Below, one piece after another: positions 18,232 to 27,823 of a DNA stretch of 64,000 bases; the stretch's first letter is position 1, and every line of letters starts with the position of its first letter. A model generated the notes under the pieces. The model was not told where the DNA came from. It searched no databases and saw only the letters and a program-made list of their open reading frames with translations. Origin of the DNA: Paracoccus sp. DMF-8 (GTDB lineage Bacteria > Pseudomonadota > Alphaproteobacteria > Rhodobacterales > Rhodobacteraceae); NCBI RefSeq assembly GCF_029309835.1, contig NZ_JARJHL010000010.1, forward strand, positions 785,796 to 849,795. Direction: 5' to 3'. A program made the translations under genes and the position numbers.

Positions 18232-19166
18232 GCAATGATCAAAACCCGCCGGTCTGGACCAGCCCGGTGATCCGCTTCATCAAGGACAACCTTCCGGTCC
18301 TCGATCCTCGCGGCGAGGAATGGGACCATATGTGCGCCACCGCTTACCAGTTCGCTTGCGAGGCGCTGATCGCCCTCGGCCAGGCCGAGGAAACCGGGCG
18401 CGGCGCAAGGCCGCTGACCCATCCCCGGCTGCCGGAGGTCCTGCCCCGGTGGGACGATATCTGCGTCACCGTCCTCAGCCTCGCCAGTCAATGCGGGCTG
18501 CTTTCTTACAGATTGCCTGACGGCCGCAGATCCCCCGCAGCCGCGGCGTGGTGGGGTCGACGCGAGGGCGAAATCATGCCGCCGCCGAACATCATGGCCG
18601 CGCATGGGCTTGGCGGCGCCCATGCCGCGCCGGAGGTGCTGCCGGTGCTGCGCGCGCTTGGCCTGGTCGAATTCGGCCAGTGGGCCGAAGCTGCAGAACT
18701 GGTGCTCTGGCGCAAGGAGCCGCAGGAGTGGGGCCTCGACATCACAACCGATCTGCGCTTCGGCGCCGCGGTGGACCGGGCCGTCAACGAGATGCCAGCG
18801 GACATCCGCCGCGAGCTGGATCGGCTGGTGAGTATCACCGAGGCGGACGTGACCGAGGGGTTGATCCGGCGCGAGGCATATCAGGAGGAGTTGTGTGCCG
18901 AACTTGGCGCGAACCGGGTGATCTGTCAGCGGCTGACCCGGAAATCCGTGCGTCAGGGGCTGGTTTTCCTGCGCATCCATGATCTGGACTGGCTATTTTT
19001 CTCGAGTTGGCGGCTGCCGGATGGCTGGCTCTCCCCGCCCGCGCGGAAACGGGCGATGGAGATCTTCCACGACCGCCTCGCAATCCCGATGCGCAGGGCC
19101 GTCGTCACGCGGCTATACCCGGACCGGCCGGAGTTTTCGGGGAAAGGCTTACCCCTCAATCAGTGA
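18228..19166 (+). CDS. Hypothetical protein, last gene of the AAA/phosphoesterase operon
   Basis: The 312-residue soluble protein begins MSNDQNPPVWTSPVIRFIKD and is rich in tryptophan and aromatic residues (WSL, WLFFSSWRLPDGWLSPP). It has no transmembrane segments and no motif I recognise. It starts in the stop codon of the preceding small gene (ATGA). Its conserved position in a seven-gene coupled operon suggests a working part of the same system. Confidence 0.6.
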   Translation: MSNDQNPPVWTSPVIRFIKDNLPVLDPRGEEWDHMCATAYQFACEALIALGQAEETGRGARPLTHPRLPEVLPRWDDICVTVLSLASQCGLLSYRLPDGRRSPAAAAWWGRREGEIMPPPNIMAAHGLGGAHAAPEVLPVLRALGLVEFGQWAEAAELVLWRKEPQEWGLDITTDLRFGAAVDRAVNEMPADIRRELDRLVSITEADVTEGLIRREAYQEELCAELGANRVICQRLTRKSVRQGLVFLRIHDLDWLFFSSWRLPDGWLSPPARKRAMEIFHDRLAIPMRRAVVTRLYPDRPEFSGKGLPLNQ

Positions 19167-19183
19167 TGACCATCTCAGCAGCC

Positions 19184-20075
19184 TTAGTGCTGGAACCGAG
19201 CGTCGCTGTAAATTCGGGGCGCGTCGCCAAGCATCCTCCGATGATTATCAGGATTGGTCGTTTGCACATCAGCGATCTGTGCTATGCGACCTTCCGGGTC
19301 GGAGCGCCATTCTCCAACGTAGTAGCGCCCTTCCAGCCAAGCCCGCTCCAAAAGCTTGGCAAGCCCCAACTCTCCCCGCTCAAACCAAGTGCGACCGGGC
19401 CGAGAGGGTAGCGTCCGAGGACGTGGTGTAATTTCATCGGCGCTGCCGGTGTAATCCGGGGTGGCCATCGAGGTGGAGTTTCGACACTTCAACCACGGAT
19501 CTTACGGAGACCCCGATAACCAAACCCACCATGGACCTGCCCATGGACCTGCCCGAGCTTTTGGCAAAGCATGATCAGGGCGATTTTCTACGCGGCATTG
19601 CCGAGGCCGTCCTGCAGTTGATCATGGAAAGCGATGTCGACGGCCTGATCGGCGCTGGTCGGCACGAGCGCAGCGGTGAACGGACATGCGCCTGATCGGC
19701 GCCGTGCTCTTCGAGCAAAACGACGAATGGCAGACAGCCAGCCGCTACATGATGGTCGAAGCCTTCGCCCAGATCGACAAGGAAGAGATCGACCCCATCC
19801 GCAACATCACCACAAAGGCCGCCTGATCATGACCTCAGGCCATCCCGGAATTTACACCACCTTGACGGACGTGACCGCCGAGAGTCCGGCGGCTCATCAC
19901 TGATAGCCTCAATCCGGGCGCTGTTTCGATCTTCCGAATAGTGCCCAATTAGGATGCCGCCCATTTCACGATGGGGTCGGCTTCGAGAAAGGCTGGCCAT
20001 CATTTTCTGCGCGTTGACTGAAACGACGACATTTGCTTCATCGTGAAATGTGAAGTGTTGATCGGTGTCAACCAT
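19184..20075 (-). pseudogene. JAB/MPN-type (Cap3-like) metallopeptidase gene disrupted by an IS256-like remnant
   Basis: Two pieces on the same strand belong to one protein. The N-terminal piece (MVDTDQHFTFHDEANVVVSV, then PHREMGGILIGHYSEDR) holds the conserved glutamate of the JAMM fold. The C-terminal piece (RTWFERGELGLAKLLERAWL, YYVGEWRSDPEG) corresponds to the GEWHSHP metal-binding loop. Between them lies an IS remnant (about 19423-19862). In the C-terminal piece the HxH of the JAMM motif reads R-S-D, so metal binding is lost even without the insertion. Such peptidases accompany ubiquitin-like conjugation in type II CBASS and related operons. This is a dead relic. Confidence 0.65.
19423..19862 (+). 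mobile_element. IS256-family element with large internal deletion
   Basis: The N-terminal start of an IS256-type transposase (MDLPELLAKHDQGDFLRGIA, EAVLQLIMESDVDGLIGAGR) is followed almost directly by the C-terminal end (MMVEAFAQIDKEEIDPIRNI). About 300 codons in the middle are missing. Inverted-repeat ends GGTGTAATCCGGGGTGGCC (left, 19448-19466) and GGCCATCCCGGAATTTACAC (right, about 19839-19858) are recognisable. The left end also carries a second GTGGTGTAATTT copy. The remnant cannot move by itself. Confidence 0.75.
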
Positions 20076-20077
20076 GC

Positions 20078-20368
20078 TCAAGCTCGATCGTCCTTGAAAT
20101 AATAGATGCCGCACCCCTCAGGCGTGCCCGCTATCTGGTCCAGCACGAACCTGGCGCCCATTCCGGCCCAGATCTGGATATCGACCGCATCTGCCGGAAA
20201 TACCAGATGCCAGCAGCCGATCCTCTTGATCCGCTCATCAAGTTTCTCGGGCCAGCACCACTGGGCATCGCTGCCACGATCACCACCTGAAAGGTTGTTC
20301 AGACCGGATTGAATAGAATACTCAACTTTCGGCCTATAACACCTGCCGTTCCGCCATGATCCGGGATC
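20078..20368 (-). pseudogene. Gene remnant directly upstream of the JAB peptidase
   Basis: An open frame without a clear start (QWCWPEKLDERIKRIGCWHL, then IQIWAGMGARFVLDQIAG) ends 2 bp before the JAB start codon. This gives operon-like spacing. A second frame further upstream ends IPDHGGTAGV to LSILFNPV at 20299. I cannot name either. In related systems an E1/E2-like protein precedes the JAB gene, but that is not shown here. Confidence 0.35.
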
Positions 20369-20510
20369 TTATAGCCCTTGCTGTTCAGCGGCACACTTTT
20401 CAACTGGAGCATCCCAGCGACCCAGATCGGAATTCACTGCGGATTCGGCTTACGCCGATCCCGAACCCGCTGTAGCACCGGCGGCATGTCGCCCACGCCA
20501 CCGGCAAAGA

Positions 20511-21848
20511 TTAGGCGAGCATCGCCATCAGGATCAGCGCCAAGGCAACCGTAATTCCGCCGCCGATCCGCGTGGCGATCTGGGCAAACGGCATCAGCAT
20601 CATCCGGTTCGAAGCCGAAAGAATGGCAATGTCGCCTGCCCCGCCCATGCCGCTATGGGTGCTGCTGACGATCGCCGCTTCGATCGGATACAGGTTCACC
20701 AGACGCGCCGTGAAATAGCCCGAGGCGGTCATCGTCACCACCGTCACCACAATGGTGATCAGGTTCGCGGGCGCAAAGCCTTCGATCAGCTTTTCCCACG
20801 GCGTCAGCACGATCCCGAAGGCGAACAGCATTGGATAGGCGATGGCGGTCAGACAGAACTTGTAAACGGTATAGGAACCCGATTGCAGACGCGGGGTGAT
20901 ACCGTGGAACAGCTTCATCGCCACCGCCAGCGCCAACATCACGACAGGCGCAGGAAACGCGAACAACTGCTGCGCCAAGGCGCCGGTCAGATACAGCGTT
21001 ACTGCGATCATGCCCGCCGCGGCGATGTTCTGGACATTACCATCAGTCTTCATCTCGGTCCCAGCCAATAGGTCATCGTGGCCGCCCGGCTGCAGCTTGC
21101 CGTTGCCGGTCAGATCCGGCCTGCGCCGGGCCAACGAACTGAGTGCCCCGGCGCAAATGATCGCGGTCAGGTTGCCGACCAGAATTGCGGGCATGACCCG
21201 CGCCAGAACTTCACCCTGATCCATGCCGGTGATGCCGTGATAGCCGACCGAAAGCGGGATCGCGCCCTCCCCCACGCCTCCTGCCATGATCGGCGCGACA
21301 ACGAAGAAGAACGTGTCCCAGGTGCCCAGTCCCAGCAAGGTTCCGACAAGCGTTCCTACCGCCGCCGCGCAGACCGAGCCGACGGCAAGCGGCACGAAAA
21401 TCTTCATGAAGCCCTTGATCAGCGTTGTCCGCTCCATGCTGAGGATCGATCCGACGATGACTGCCGCTATGAAGATGTAAAGCACGCCGGTGGATTTGAA
21501 GAAGGTCTCGACCACCGAGGTCATTTGTTCGGGAATCCAGCCGCGCCAGGCCAGATAGGAGGGCACGAAGGTCACGACGACCGCAGCGCCGCCGATATTA
21601 CGCACCACCGGAAGCCGCTTGCCGATCTCGCCCAACGTGAAGGCGAAGGCGGCCATGATCCCGATGACAAAGGCAATGTCGCCCTTGATCTTGCCCATAT
21701 ATGTGAAGCTTACCAGCACGATCAGCAAAAGCACATAGATCGGCAAGGGAATGATCCCCAGATCATAGTCCATCAGCCGTGCCCAAAGGCTCTTGCGATC
21801 GGTTTCGATCTTGGGGACGGCAGCCCCCGGCAGTTCTGTAGAGGTCAT
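20511..21848 (-). CDS. 2-hydroxycarboxylate transporter family carrier (CitS/MaeN type)
   Basis: The 445-residue integral membrane protein has about 11 hydrophobic segments. It carries the two family re-entrant loop motifs: GGVGEGAIPLS near residue 195 and GMGGAGDIAIL near residue 405. The 2HCT family takes up citrate, malate or related 2-hydroxycarboxylates with Na+ or H+ or by exchange. It is the last gene of the long leftward operon starting at 31922, 38 bp after the amidohydrolase. This supports hydroxylated di- or tricarboxylates as substrate or by-product of the island. Confidence 0.9.
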   Translation of the reverse strand: MTSTELPGAAVPKIETDRKSLWARLMDYDLGIIPLPIYVLLLIVLVSFTYMGKIKGDIAFVIGIMAAFAFTLGEIGKRLPVVRNIGGAAVVVTFVPSYLAWRGWIPEQMTSVVETFFKSTGVLYIFIAAVIVGSILSMERTTLIKGFMKIFVPLAVGSVCAAAVGTLVGTLLGLGTWDTFFFVVAPIMAGGVGEGAIPLSVGYHGITGMDQGEVLARVMPAILVGNLTAIICAGALSSLARRRPDLTGNGKLQPGGHDDLLAGTEMKTDGNVQNIAAAGMIAVTLYLTGALAQQLFAFPAPVVMLALAVAMKLFHGITPRLQSGSYTVYKFCLTAIAYPMLFAFGIVLTPWEKLIEGFAPANLITIVVTVVTMTASGYFTARLVNLYPIEAAIVSSTHSGMGGAGDIAILSASNRMMLMPFAQIATRIGGGITVALALILMAMLA

Positions 21849-21886
21849 GGAGATGACACCTCCCCCTTGTCATGGATTACTGAAAT

Positions 21887-22753
21887 TCAGGAAAAATCGA
21901 ACAATCGCGCGGGATTGTCCGAGATGATGGCGGCAAAGCCCGCCGGATCCGCCACCCAACTGCGAAGACGTTCGAGATCGACGGCACTGTCGATCTGGCG
22001 GAACGGCTCAATCTGAGGATGATTGTGGCCGCCCCGGTCCTTGCCGCCACCTGTATGCGGCCAGTCCGAAGCCCAGACCATACGCTGCGGCGCAGCTTCG
22101 ATCATCGCCTCGGCTACAGGCTGCAGTTCGGAATAGTCGGGCGAAGAGCAGCCGGTGCGATATGGAGCTGAAAGCTTGACCCAGATATTGCCGCCGCGCA
22201 ACGCGTCAAGGATAGACTGGAAGTCGGCAGAGGCTAGATCGGTGCCCACCTTGAATCCTGCATAATGGTCAAGGATCAGCACAACATCCTGCATGGCGGG
22301 CAGGCGAACGGCAGTCGCAGCAGTCTGGATATCGACATACAGCTGGATCGCAAGGTCGGTGCCACGCAGACGCGATGCCATGGCGGCAATTGCGGCGGGC
22401 TTGTCTGCGGGAGAACCGCCGCCCGCTTCGAAATTCACCCGCAGCGCCCGGACTCCGGCCGCTTGCAGATCCTGCAGCTGCGCATCGGTAACGGTCGCGG
22501 GATCGACCACGGCAACCCCGCGCGCGGCTGGTCCCATCGTCTTCAGCCCCGCCAGCAGGCAGGCATTGTCCGTGCCATAGACACTGGGCTGGACGATGAC
22601 ACAGCGCTGAAGCCCCAATAGGCCCATATGCCGATTCAGCGCACCGCAGTTCGCTGGACCGGGCGTATAGGACCGTTGCGGGTCATAGGCAAACTGTTCC
22701 GGCAGAAAGACATGGACATGGCTGTCGCAAGCGCCGGGGGTATCAAGGCTCAT
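21887..22753 (-). CDS. Amidohydrolase-2 family hydrolase (LigI-like lactonase type)
   Basis: The 288-residue TIM-barrel protein begins with CDSHVHVF (metal-binding HxH) and has ILDHYAGF and ASDWPHT near the C-terminus. These are the metal and catalytic residues of the amidohydrolase-2 family. The closest known members open 2-pyrone-4,6-dicarboxylate or sugar-acid lactones. A lactone of a tricarboxylic acid is a reasonable substrate here (inference). Its start overlaps the stop of the AbrB-like gene by 4 bp. Confidence 0.85.
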   Translation of the reverse strand: MSLDTPGACDSHVHVFLPEQFAYDPQRSYTPGPANCGALNRHMGLLGLQRCVIVQPSVYGTDNACLLAGLKTMGPAARGVAVVDPATVTDAQLQDLQAAGVRALRVNFEAGGGSPADKPAAIAAMASRLRGTDLAIQLYVDIQTAATAVRLPAMQDVVLILDHYAGFKVGTDLASADFQSILDALRGGNIWVKLSAPYRTGCSSPDYSELQPVAEAMIEAAPQRMVWASDWPHTGGGKDRGGHNHPQIEPFRQIDSAVDLERLRSWVADPAGFAAIISDNPARLFDFS

Positions 22754-23819
22754 GGTTGATTTCCTTTATTGTGCCGGCCCGAAAAGCCCATGAACCAGCG
22801 GGCGACGAGTGGCGCACCAAGGATCACGACAAGGATGCGGATCAGGTGATGGATGACGACAAAACCAAGATCGGCGCCGGCGATGATGGCCAGCATCGAC
22901 ATCTCGGCCTGTCCGCCGGGAGCGAAGGACAGAAAACCCTCGACCGGCGGGGCGATGCCGGTCAGCGTCACGGTCTCGGTCACGATGGCGGCCAGCGCGG
23001 CAAGGATCAGCACGAAGGCCGTGCCGCCGGCCACGGTGTCGCGCAACTCGCGCAAGGTGACACCCACATAGCTGACCCCGATACCCACGCCGATGAAGAA
23101 TTGCGCCGCCCACATTGCCTCCCGCGGGGGGCGCAGATGCAGGACGCCGGTCAGCGACAGGATTGCCGCGACGATCAACGGGCCAAGGATGGCTGCGCCG
23201 AAAAGCCCGGCGCGTTCTGCCCCCTCCAACCCAGGATCGCCGCGCTCAGCATCAGCGCCAGTTCGAAAAGAGGCAGATCAATCATGGGCGGGCCGACCGG
23301 ATTGCCCAAGCTGACCCCATACAGATGGACCAGCAGGAACGGTGCCAGCACCATGATCACCATCAGCCGTGTAACATGCACCAGCGACAGCTGCCGGACA
23401 TTTGCGCCGGCCTCTTGGCCGAAGATCGTCATGTCGGCCGCGCCGCCCGGCATTGCCGCATAGAAGGCTGTGACCGGATCGAATCCGCAGATTCGGCGAA
23501 AGAACGGCACGCCGACCAGACCAATGACCAAGATATAGACCGGCACGATCGCAACCGAGGCGAGCATCGAGGGCAATCGCTGGATGACTTCGGGGGTTAC
23601 CGACGCGCCAATAGCAACGCCAAGCACCGTGCGGGCCGCGACCGCGATTTGTCCAGGGCCGCTCAACGGCGCACGCAGCAGCGCGGCGAACAGGCAGGCC
23701 GTCATCGGCCCGAAGAGGAAGGGCAGCGGCAGACCCAAAAGCTGGAACGCAGCCGTTCCGGCCACGCCCAGCAGGATAGTCAACGCTTTCCGGCCGGTGA
23801 GGGTCCGAATGGTGGCCAT
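22750..23819 (-). pseudogene. AbrB-family membrane protein, frameshift in a five-C run
   Basis: Two adjoining frames encode consecutive halves of a roughly 355-residue AbrB-type (PF05145) membrane protein. The first half has MPGGAADMTIFGQEAGANVR, the second PGGQAEMSMLAIIAGADLGF, the internally duplicated motifs of this family. The halves join as AAILGWRG-AERAGLFGAAIL if one base is added to the C run at 23220-23224. The family is often next to carboxylate catabolism genes and is presumed to be a transporter. It is either a sequencing error or a recent mutation. Confidence 0.82.
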
Positions 23820-23826
23820 TGCGGTC

Positions 23827-24126
23827 TCAGCCCAGTGCCACTTCTGTGGAATGGGTGACGAGCGGCGGCTTCGCGAAGAAGGGCGAGGCCAGCTCGCGCC
23901 ATTTCTGGAAGCCTTCCGACGCCCGGAAGGTGACCGTGTGATCTTCCAGTCGCCGCCATGTTACCAGCAGACGATATGTGCCGGGAGTCTCGACGACGCG
24001 GCGCAGTGCAAGACCCAGACAGCCCTCCGCAGCAAGAAAATACGGTTGGGCGGCCGCAACGGCCTTTTCGAACATGACGGGGTCGGTCACGGAAATTTCC
24101 GCAACCTCGAGGACATGCGACGACAT
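23827..24126 (-). CDS. Antibiotic biosynthesis monooxygenase-type (ABM) small protein
   Basis: The 99-residue protein starts MSSHVLEVAEISVTDPVMFE and shows the ABM ferredoxin-like pattern (AAEGCLGLALRR, YRLLVTWRRLEDH, FRASEGFQKW). Members are heme-independent monooxygenases or small isomerase-like proteins. The start was placed at the ATG with a nearby ribosome-binding site, since the longer frame has no similarity. It lies 7 bp before the AbrB-like gene. Confidence 0.75.
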   Translation of the reverse strand: MSSHVLEVAEISVTDPVMFEKAVAAAQPYFLAAEGCLGLALRRVVETPGTYRLLVTWRRLEDHTVTFRASEGFQKWRELASPFFAKPPLVTHSTEVALG

Positions 24127-24182
24127 GGCCTTAACTCCTGTTTTCAGGGGATGGCGCAGGCCTTTACGGCCCGCGCTGGGAT

Positions 24183-24590
24183 TCACGCCTTGGCATGGCC
24201 ATGTTCGGCGTCGATGCTGCGCGTCTCGCCGGTGGCGATCATGGTGCGGGTCGCGTCCACGGTCGCATAGGTCCAGAAGATCCGCATCGGCTTGTCCGTC
24301 TCGTTCAGAAAGCGATGCGGCACATTCGCAGGCACCCAGGTGGTATCAAAAGTGCCGAGGTGGTGGCGGGAGCCGTCGATCTCGACCACCGCCTCGCCCT
24401 CGATCACCATCACGCTTTCTTCGCAATTATGCATGTGCAGCCCGATAGCGGCGCCGGGGTCGAAGGCGGTGATGCCGTTGATCATGCTGGTCGAGCCGCA
24501 GCGGCGCGTCACCAGCGGCGTCGTCCGTGCGCCGCCGCCACGGTCGTTGGTCTTCAGTTCGGACGGACGAAGGATGGCGGGTTCGGCCAT
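24183..24590 (-). CDS. Cupin-domain protein
   Basis: The 135-residue protein is a single small cupin. The first metal-binding motif is GLHMHNCEESVMVIEGEA and the second is NVPHRFLN. Such proteins act as isomerases, dioxygenases or binding proteins for carboxylic acids. It lies between the aldehyde dehydrogenase (8 bp) and the ABM gene in the leftward operon. Confidence 0.85.
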   Translation of the reverse strand: MAEPAILRPSELKTNDRGGGARTTPLVTRRCGSTSMINGITAFDPGAAIGLHMHNCEESVMVIEGEAVVEIDGSRHHLGTFDTTWVPANVPHRFLNETDKPMRIFWTYATVDATRTMIATGETRSIDAEHGHAKA

Positions 24591-24598
24591 GATGCACC

Positions 24599-25975
24599 TC
24601 ACTTTGCGGGACCGGTCCAGACGGTCTTGATATTGACGAATTCGCGGATGCCGTAGACGCCCAGTTCGCGCCCATAGCCCGAGCGCTTGATGCCGCCGAA
24701 AGGATAGCGCGGGTCCGAGGCGGTCATGCCGTTGATGAAGACCGCGCCGGCGTCGATGCGGCGCGCCAGATCGCGGGCGCGGGTCACGTCGCCGGACCAC
24801 AGTGCGCAGCCAAGGCCGTATTCGCTGTCATTGGCCATGGCGATGGCGTTGTCGGCATCTTTGGCGCGGATGATAGCGGCGACCGGGCCGAAGGTTTCCT
24901 CGACAAAGGCAACCATGCCGGGCTTCACATGGTCCAACACGGTGGGCGGATAATAGAAGCCGTCACCTTCGACCGGCACACCGCCCAGCTTCAGCACGGC
25001 GCCCTCGGCGACCGAGCGCTGAACCTGATCGTGCAGGCTCGCCAGCAGGTTGCCGCGCGCCATGGGACCGATATTGGTATCACGCCCCCTCGGGTCGCCG
25101 ATCTTCAGTTCAGCCGCCTTCTGCACGAACAGTTCGACGAAGCGGTCGGCGACGCTTTCCTCGACGATGAAGCGCTTGGCGTTGACGCAGCTTTGCCCGA
25201 CATTGATATAGCGCGCCTTCACCGCCGTTTCGGCGGCGGCTTCCAGATCCGCATCGGCCAGCACGATGAACGGGTCCGAGCCGCCGAGCTCCAGCACCTG
25301 CTTTTTCAGCGCCTTGCCCGCCTGCGCGGCAACGATGGCGCCGACTTCGGTCGATCCGGTCAGCGTCACAGCGGCGATGCGGTCGTCGGCGATAATGCCC
25401 GCCACCTGCGAATTGTCGATCAGCAGCGTCGCGGTCAGGCCCTTGGGCGCGCCAGCCTTCTCCATCACCTCCTGCACCGCCAGCGCGCATTCCGGCACGT
25501 TGTTGGCGTGTTTCAGGATCGCGCCATTGCCGGCGGCCAGTGCCGGGGCGGCAAAGCGGAAATACTGCCAGAACGGATAGTTCCAGGGCATGATCGCTAG
25601 CACCACGCCAAGCGGGTCGAATTCGACCACGCTTTCGGTGGCGTTCGAGGGCACCGGTTCATCCGCCAGATAGAGCGGCGCGTGCTCGGCGTAGAAATCG
25701 CAGTTATAGGCGCATTTCTCGATTTCGGCCTCGGCTTCCACGATGGGCTTACCCATCTCGCGGGTGATCATCTCGGCATAGCGCGCCTTGTCCGCCCGCA
25801 GCACCTGCGCCATGCGGGTCAGCAGGGTGACGCGTTCGGCCACCGGGACAAGACGCCATGCGCGCTGCGCCTTCGCCGCCGCCTCCAGTGCGGCATCGAC
25901 CGCGGCGGCATCTTGCAAATCGTAGCTCTGGATCGGCTGGCCGGTGGTGGGGTTGACGGAAGTGATCGTGCTCAT
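24599..25975 (-). CDS. Aldehyde dehydrogenase, succinate-semialdehyde dehydrogenase type
   Basis: The 458-residue NAD(P)-dependent enzyme has the ALDH core. The PWNYPFWQ segment contributes to the active site, GSTEVG is the cofactor loop, ELGGSDPFIV carries the catalytic glutamate and VGQSCVNAKR the catalytic cysteine. Length and PWNYPFWQYFR match GabD-like succinate-semialdehyde dehydrogenases. A semialdehyde derived from the imported acid is the likely substrate. The start MSTITSVNPTTG is the normal N-terminus. Confidence 0.92.
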   Translation of the reverse strand: MSTITSVNPTTGQPIQSYDLQDAAAVDAALEAAAKAQRAWRLVPVAERVTLLTRMAQVLRADKARYAEMITREMGKPIVEAEAEIEKCAYNCDFYAEHAPLYLADEPVPSNATESVVEFDPLGVVLAIMPWNYPFWQYFRFAAPALAAGNGAILKHANNVPECALAVQEVMEKAGAPKGLTATLLIDNSQVAGIIADDRIAAVTLTGSTEVGAIVAAQAGKALKKQVLELGGSDPFIVLADADLEAAAETAVKARYINVGQSCVNAKRFIVEESVADRFVELFVQKAAELKIGDPRGRDTNIGPMARGNLLASLHDQVQRSVAEGAVLKLGGVPVEGDGFYYPPTVLDHVKPGMVAFVEETFGPVAAIIRAKDADNAIAMANDSEYGLGCALWSGDVTRARDLARRIDAGAVFINGMTASDPRYPFGGIKRSGYGRELGVYGIREFVNIKTVWTGPAK

Positions 25976-26018
25976 GCGGTGGCTCCTGATAAGGGGCTGG
26001 AAGCGAGGAGGGAGCGCT

Positions 26019-26765
26019 TCAGCGGGACAGAAAGCGCGCGCTTTCTGTCGTGGTGGTGCTGGGGATGTATTCAAAGCCGATGGCACCGCGGTAACCGGCA
26101 CCGGCCAGCGCCGAAAGTAGCACGGCAAAATCCACGGTGCCGGTGCCGGGCTCGTGCCGCCCGGGATGATCGGCGATATGGACATGGCCGATGCGGGTGG
26201 CATGGGCCGCAACCTAAGCCGCCGGATCCTCGCCCAGAACGGCGGCGTGATAGCTGTCGAAGAGCAGATCGAGACGACCGGCAAAAGCATCCTGCAATTC
26301 CGCGGCCGCCGTTAGCGTGCCCATGTAATAGCCGGGGATGGTGATCGCCTCGACCAGCAGACGCACGCCGCTGCCTTCGCAGCGCTCCAGCGCCCAACCG
26401 AGATTGGCGCGATAAACCTCGCCCGCATCCAGCCAGCCGCCTTCAACCACGCCCGCCATCGGGTGGACATAGGGGCAGCCGATGGCCTGCGCGTAATCCA
26501 GCGCCCGGTCGAAGCCCACGCGGAATTCAGCCTCTCGACCTGCCAGACAGGCGAGACCCTTTTCGCCCTCGCGCCCCATACCCGAGGTGATCTGCGAGAA
26601 GCTCAGGCCCAGATCGTCGAGCCGACGGCGCATCTCTGCTGCCGGAATGTCGTAGGGGCCGGGATGCTCGACAGCGGTGAAGCCATCACGGGCCGCAGCG
26701 GCCAACCGGTCAGCCAGCGGCAATTCGGTATAGAGATAGCCAATATGAGCGGAGAGCCGGTTCAT
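26019..26765 (-). pseudogene. Hydroxypyruvate isomerase-like TIM-barrel gene with in-frame amber codon
   Basis: The gene encodes a 248-residue xylose-isomerase-like barrel (HPGPYDIPAAEMRRRL, GCPYVHPMAGVVEGG, VEAITIPGYYMG, FDSYHA), similar to Hyi/OtnI isomerases. Codon 184 is TAG (DPAA-stop-VAAHATRIGHVHIADH), after which the frame continues normally to its TGA at 26019. The lost part holds HVHIADHPGR and GFEYIPS, needed for metal binding. One C-to-T change in CAG would explain it. Read-through or sequence error are the alternatives. Confidence 0.85.
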
Positions 26766-27823
26766 GCGGCGACCAGCGGCTGCGGGAAGGTGACACCGAC
26801 GCCCGCACCCTCGGCGGTCAGGTCAGCGATCACATTATCGGTCACCGGGATGCCGTCCCGTCGCCGTTGCGCTTCGCGACGTTCCTCGGGTTCTCCGGGC
26901 AGCATGATCTCGTCAGCGCCGGGTGCGCGGGGCAACTCTTTGATGCGATTGTAAAACGTATCCATGCGCGCGCCGAAATCGGACAGCGACATGAACAGGT
27001 CCGGCTTGATGGCAAAGAACAGATGACCGACGTTCTGCGGCTCGGAGTGATCGAAATAGAGCGATTTCACGTCGCCGCCGAAATTCGCTCCGGTGAACAG
27101 CCCCGCCAGCAGGTCCATCAGCGTGCCCAGAACAGACCCCTTGACGCCGCCGAAGGGCAGGCAGACGCCCTCGAAAGCCTTGGCGGCGTCGGTGGTCGGG
27201 TTGCCGTCGATATCCAGCGCCAGCCCCTCGGGGATCGGGTCGCCCTTCATCGCCGCCAATCGGATCTTGCCGCGCGCGATCACGGTCATCGCCATGTCCA
27301 TGACATAGGGCGGATGCTTGCCGCCCGGAATCCCCGCCGCGATGGGGCTGGCTCCCAGAAAGGTGGTTCGGCCGCCCCACATCGGGATCGCCGGCGAGGA
27401 ATTGGTGAAGATCAGCGAGATATAGCCCCGCTCGATCGCGCGTAGCGCATAGCAGGCACCCATGCCGAAATGAGTCGAGCGATGCACTCCGGCCAGGCCG
27501 ATCCCCATTTCGCCGGCCAGATCGCAGGCCGCGTTCATGGCGATGTCCGAGGCGAGAAAGCCCATGCCGTTGTCGCCATCCACATGGGCGACCGCCCCGG
27601 CGACCTTGCCGACGCGGATCGCCGGGCGCGGGTTGACAAGGCCGCGCCGCAGCCGCTCCAGATACATCGGGATGCGGCTGACGCCGTGGCTGTCAACACC
27701 GCGCAGGTTGGCCTTGACCAGATCGCCGGCGACCAGCGCCGCATCCTCATCCCGCAGGCCAGCGGCGATGAACACGGCGCGGGCGTAATCCGTCAGCGCC
27801 TCGGCGGAGAAATACTGCGTCAT
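26762..27823 (-). CDS. LDH2/malate dehydrogenase-2 family oxidoreductase
   Basis: The 353-residue NAD(P)-dependent protein has the non-Rossmann LDH2 fold signatures: [37 protein letters not shown] and [12 protein letters not shown]. Family members oxidise malate, lactate, ureidoglycolate or sulfolactate. A 2-hydroxy acid product of the island is the likely substrate. Its stop overlaps the start of the isomerase gene and its start overlaps the tctA stop, so the genes are translated together. Confidence 0.9.
   Translation of the reverse strand: MTQYFSAEALTDYARAVFIAAGLRDEDAALVAGDLVKANLRGVDSHGVSRIPMYLERLRRGLVNPRPAIRVGKVAGAVAHVDGDNGMGFLASDIAMNAACDLAGEMGIGLAGVHRSTHFGMGACYALRAIERGYISLIFTNSSPAIPMWGGRTTFLGASPIAAGIPGGKHPPYVMDMAMTVIARGKIRLAAMKGDPIPEGLALDIDGNPTTDAAKAFEGVCLPFGGVKGSVLGTLMDLLAGLFTGANFGGDVKSLYFDHSEPQNVGHLFFAIKPDLFMSLSDFGARMDTFYNRIKELPRAPGADEIMLPGEPEERREAQRRRDGIPVTDNVIADLTAEGAGVGVTFPQPLVAA

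Noticed and set aside
19676..19903. Short frame inside the IS256 remnant
   Set aside because: It reads the transposase remnant out of frame.
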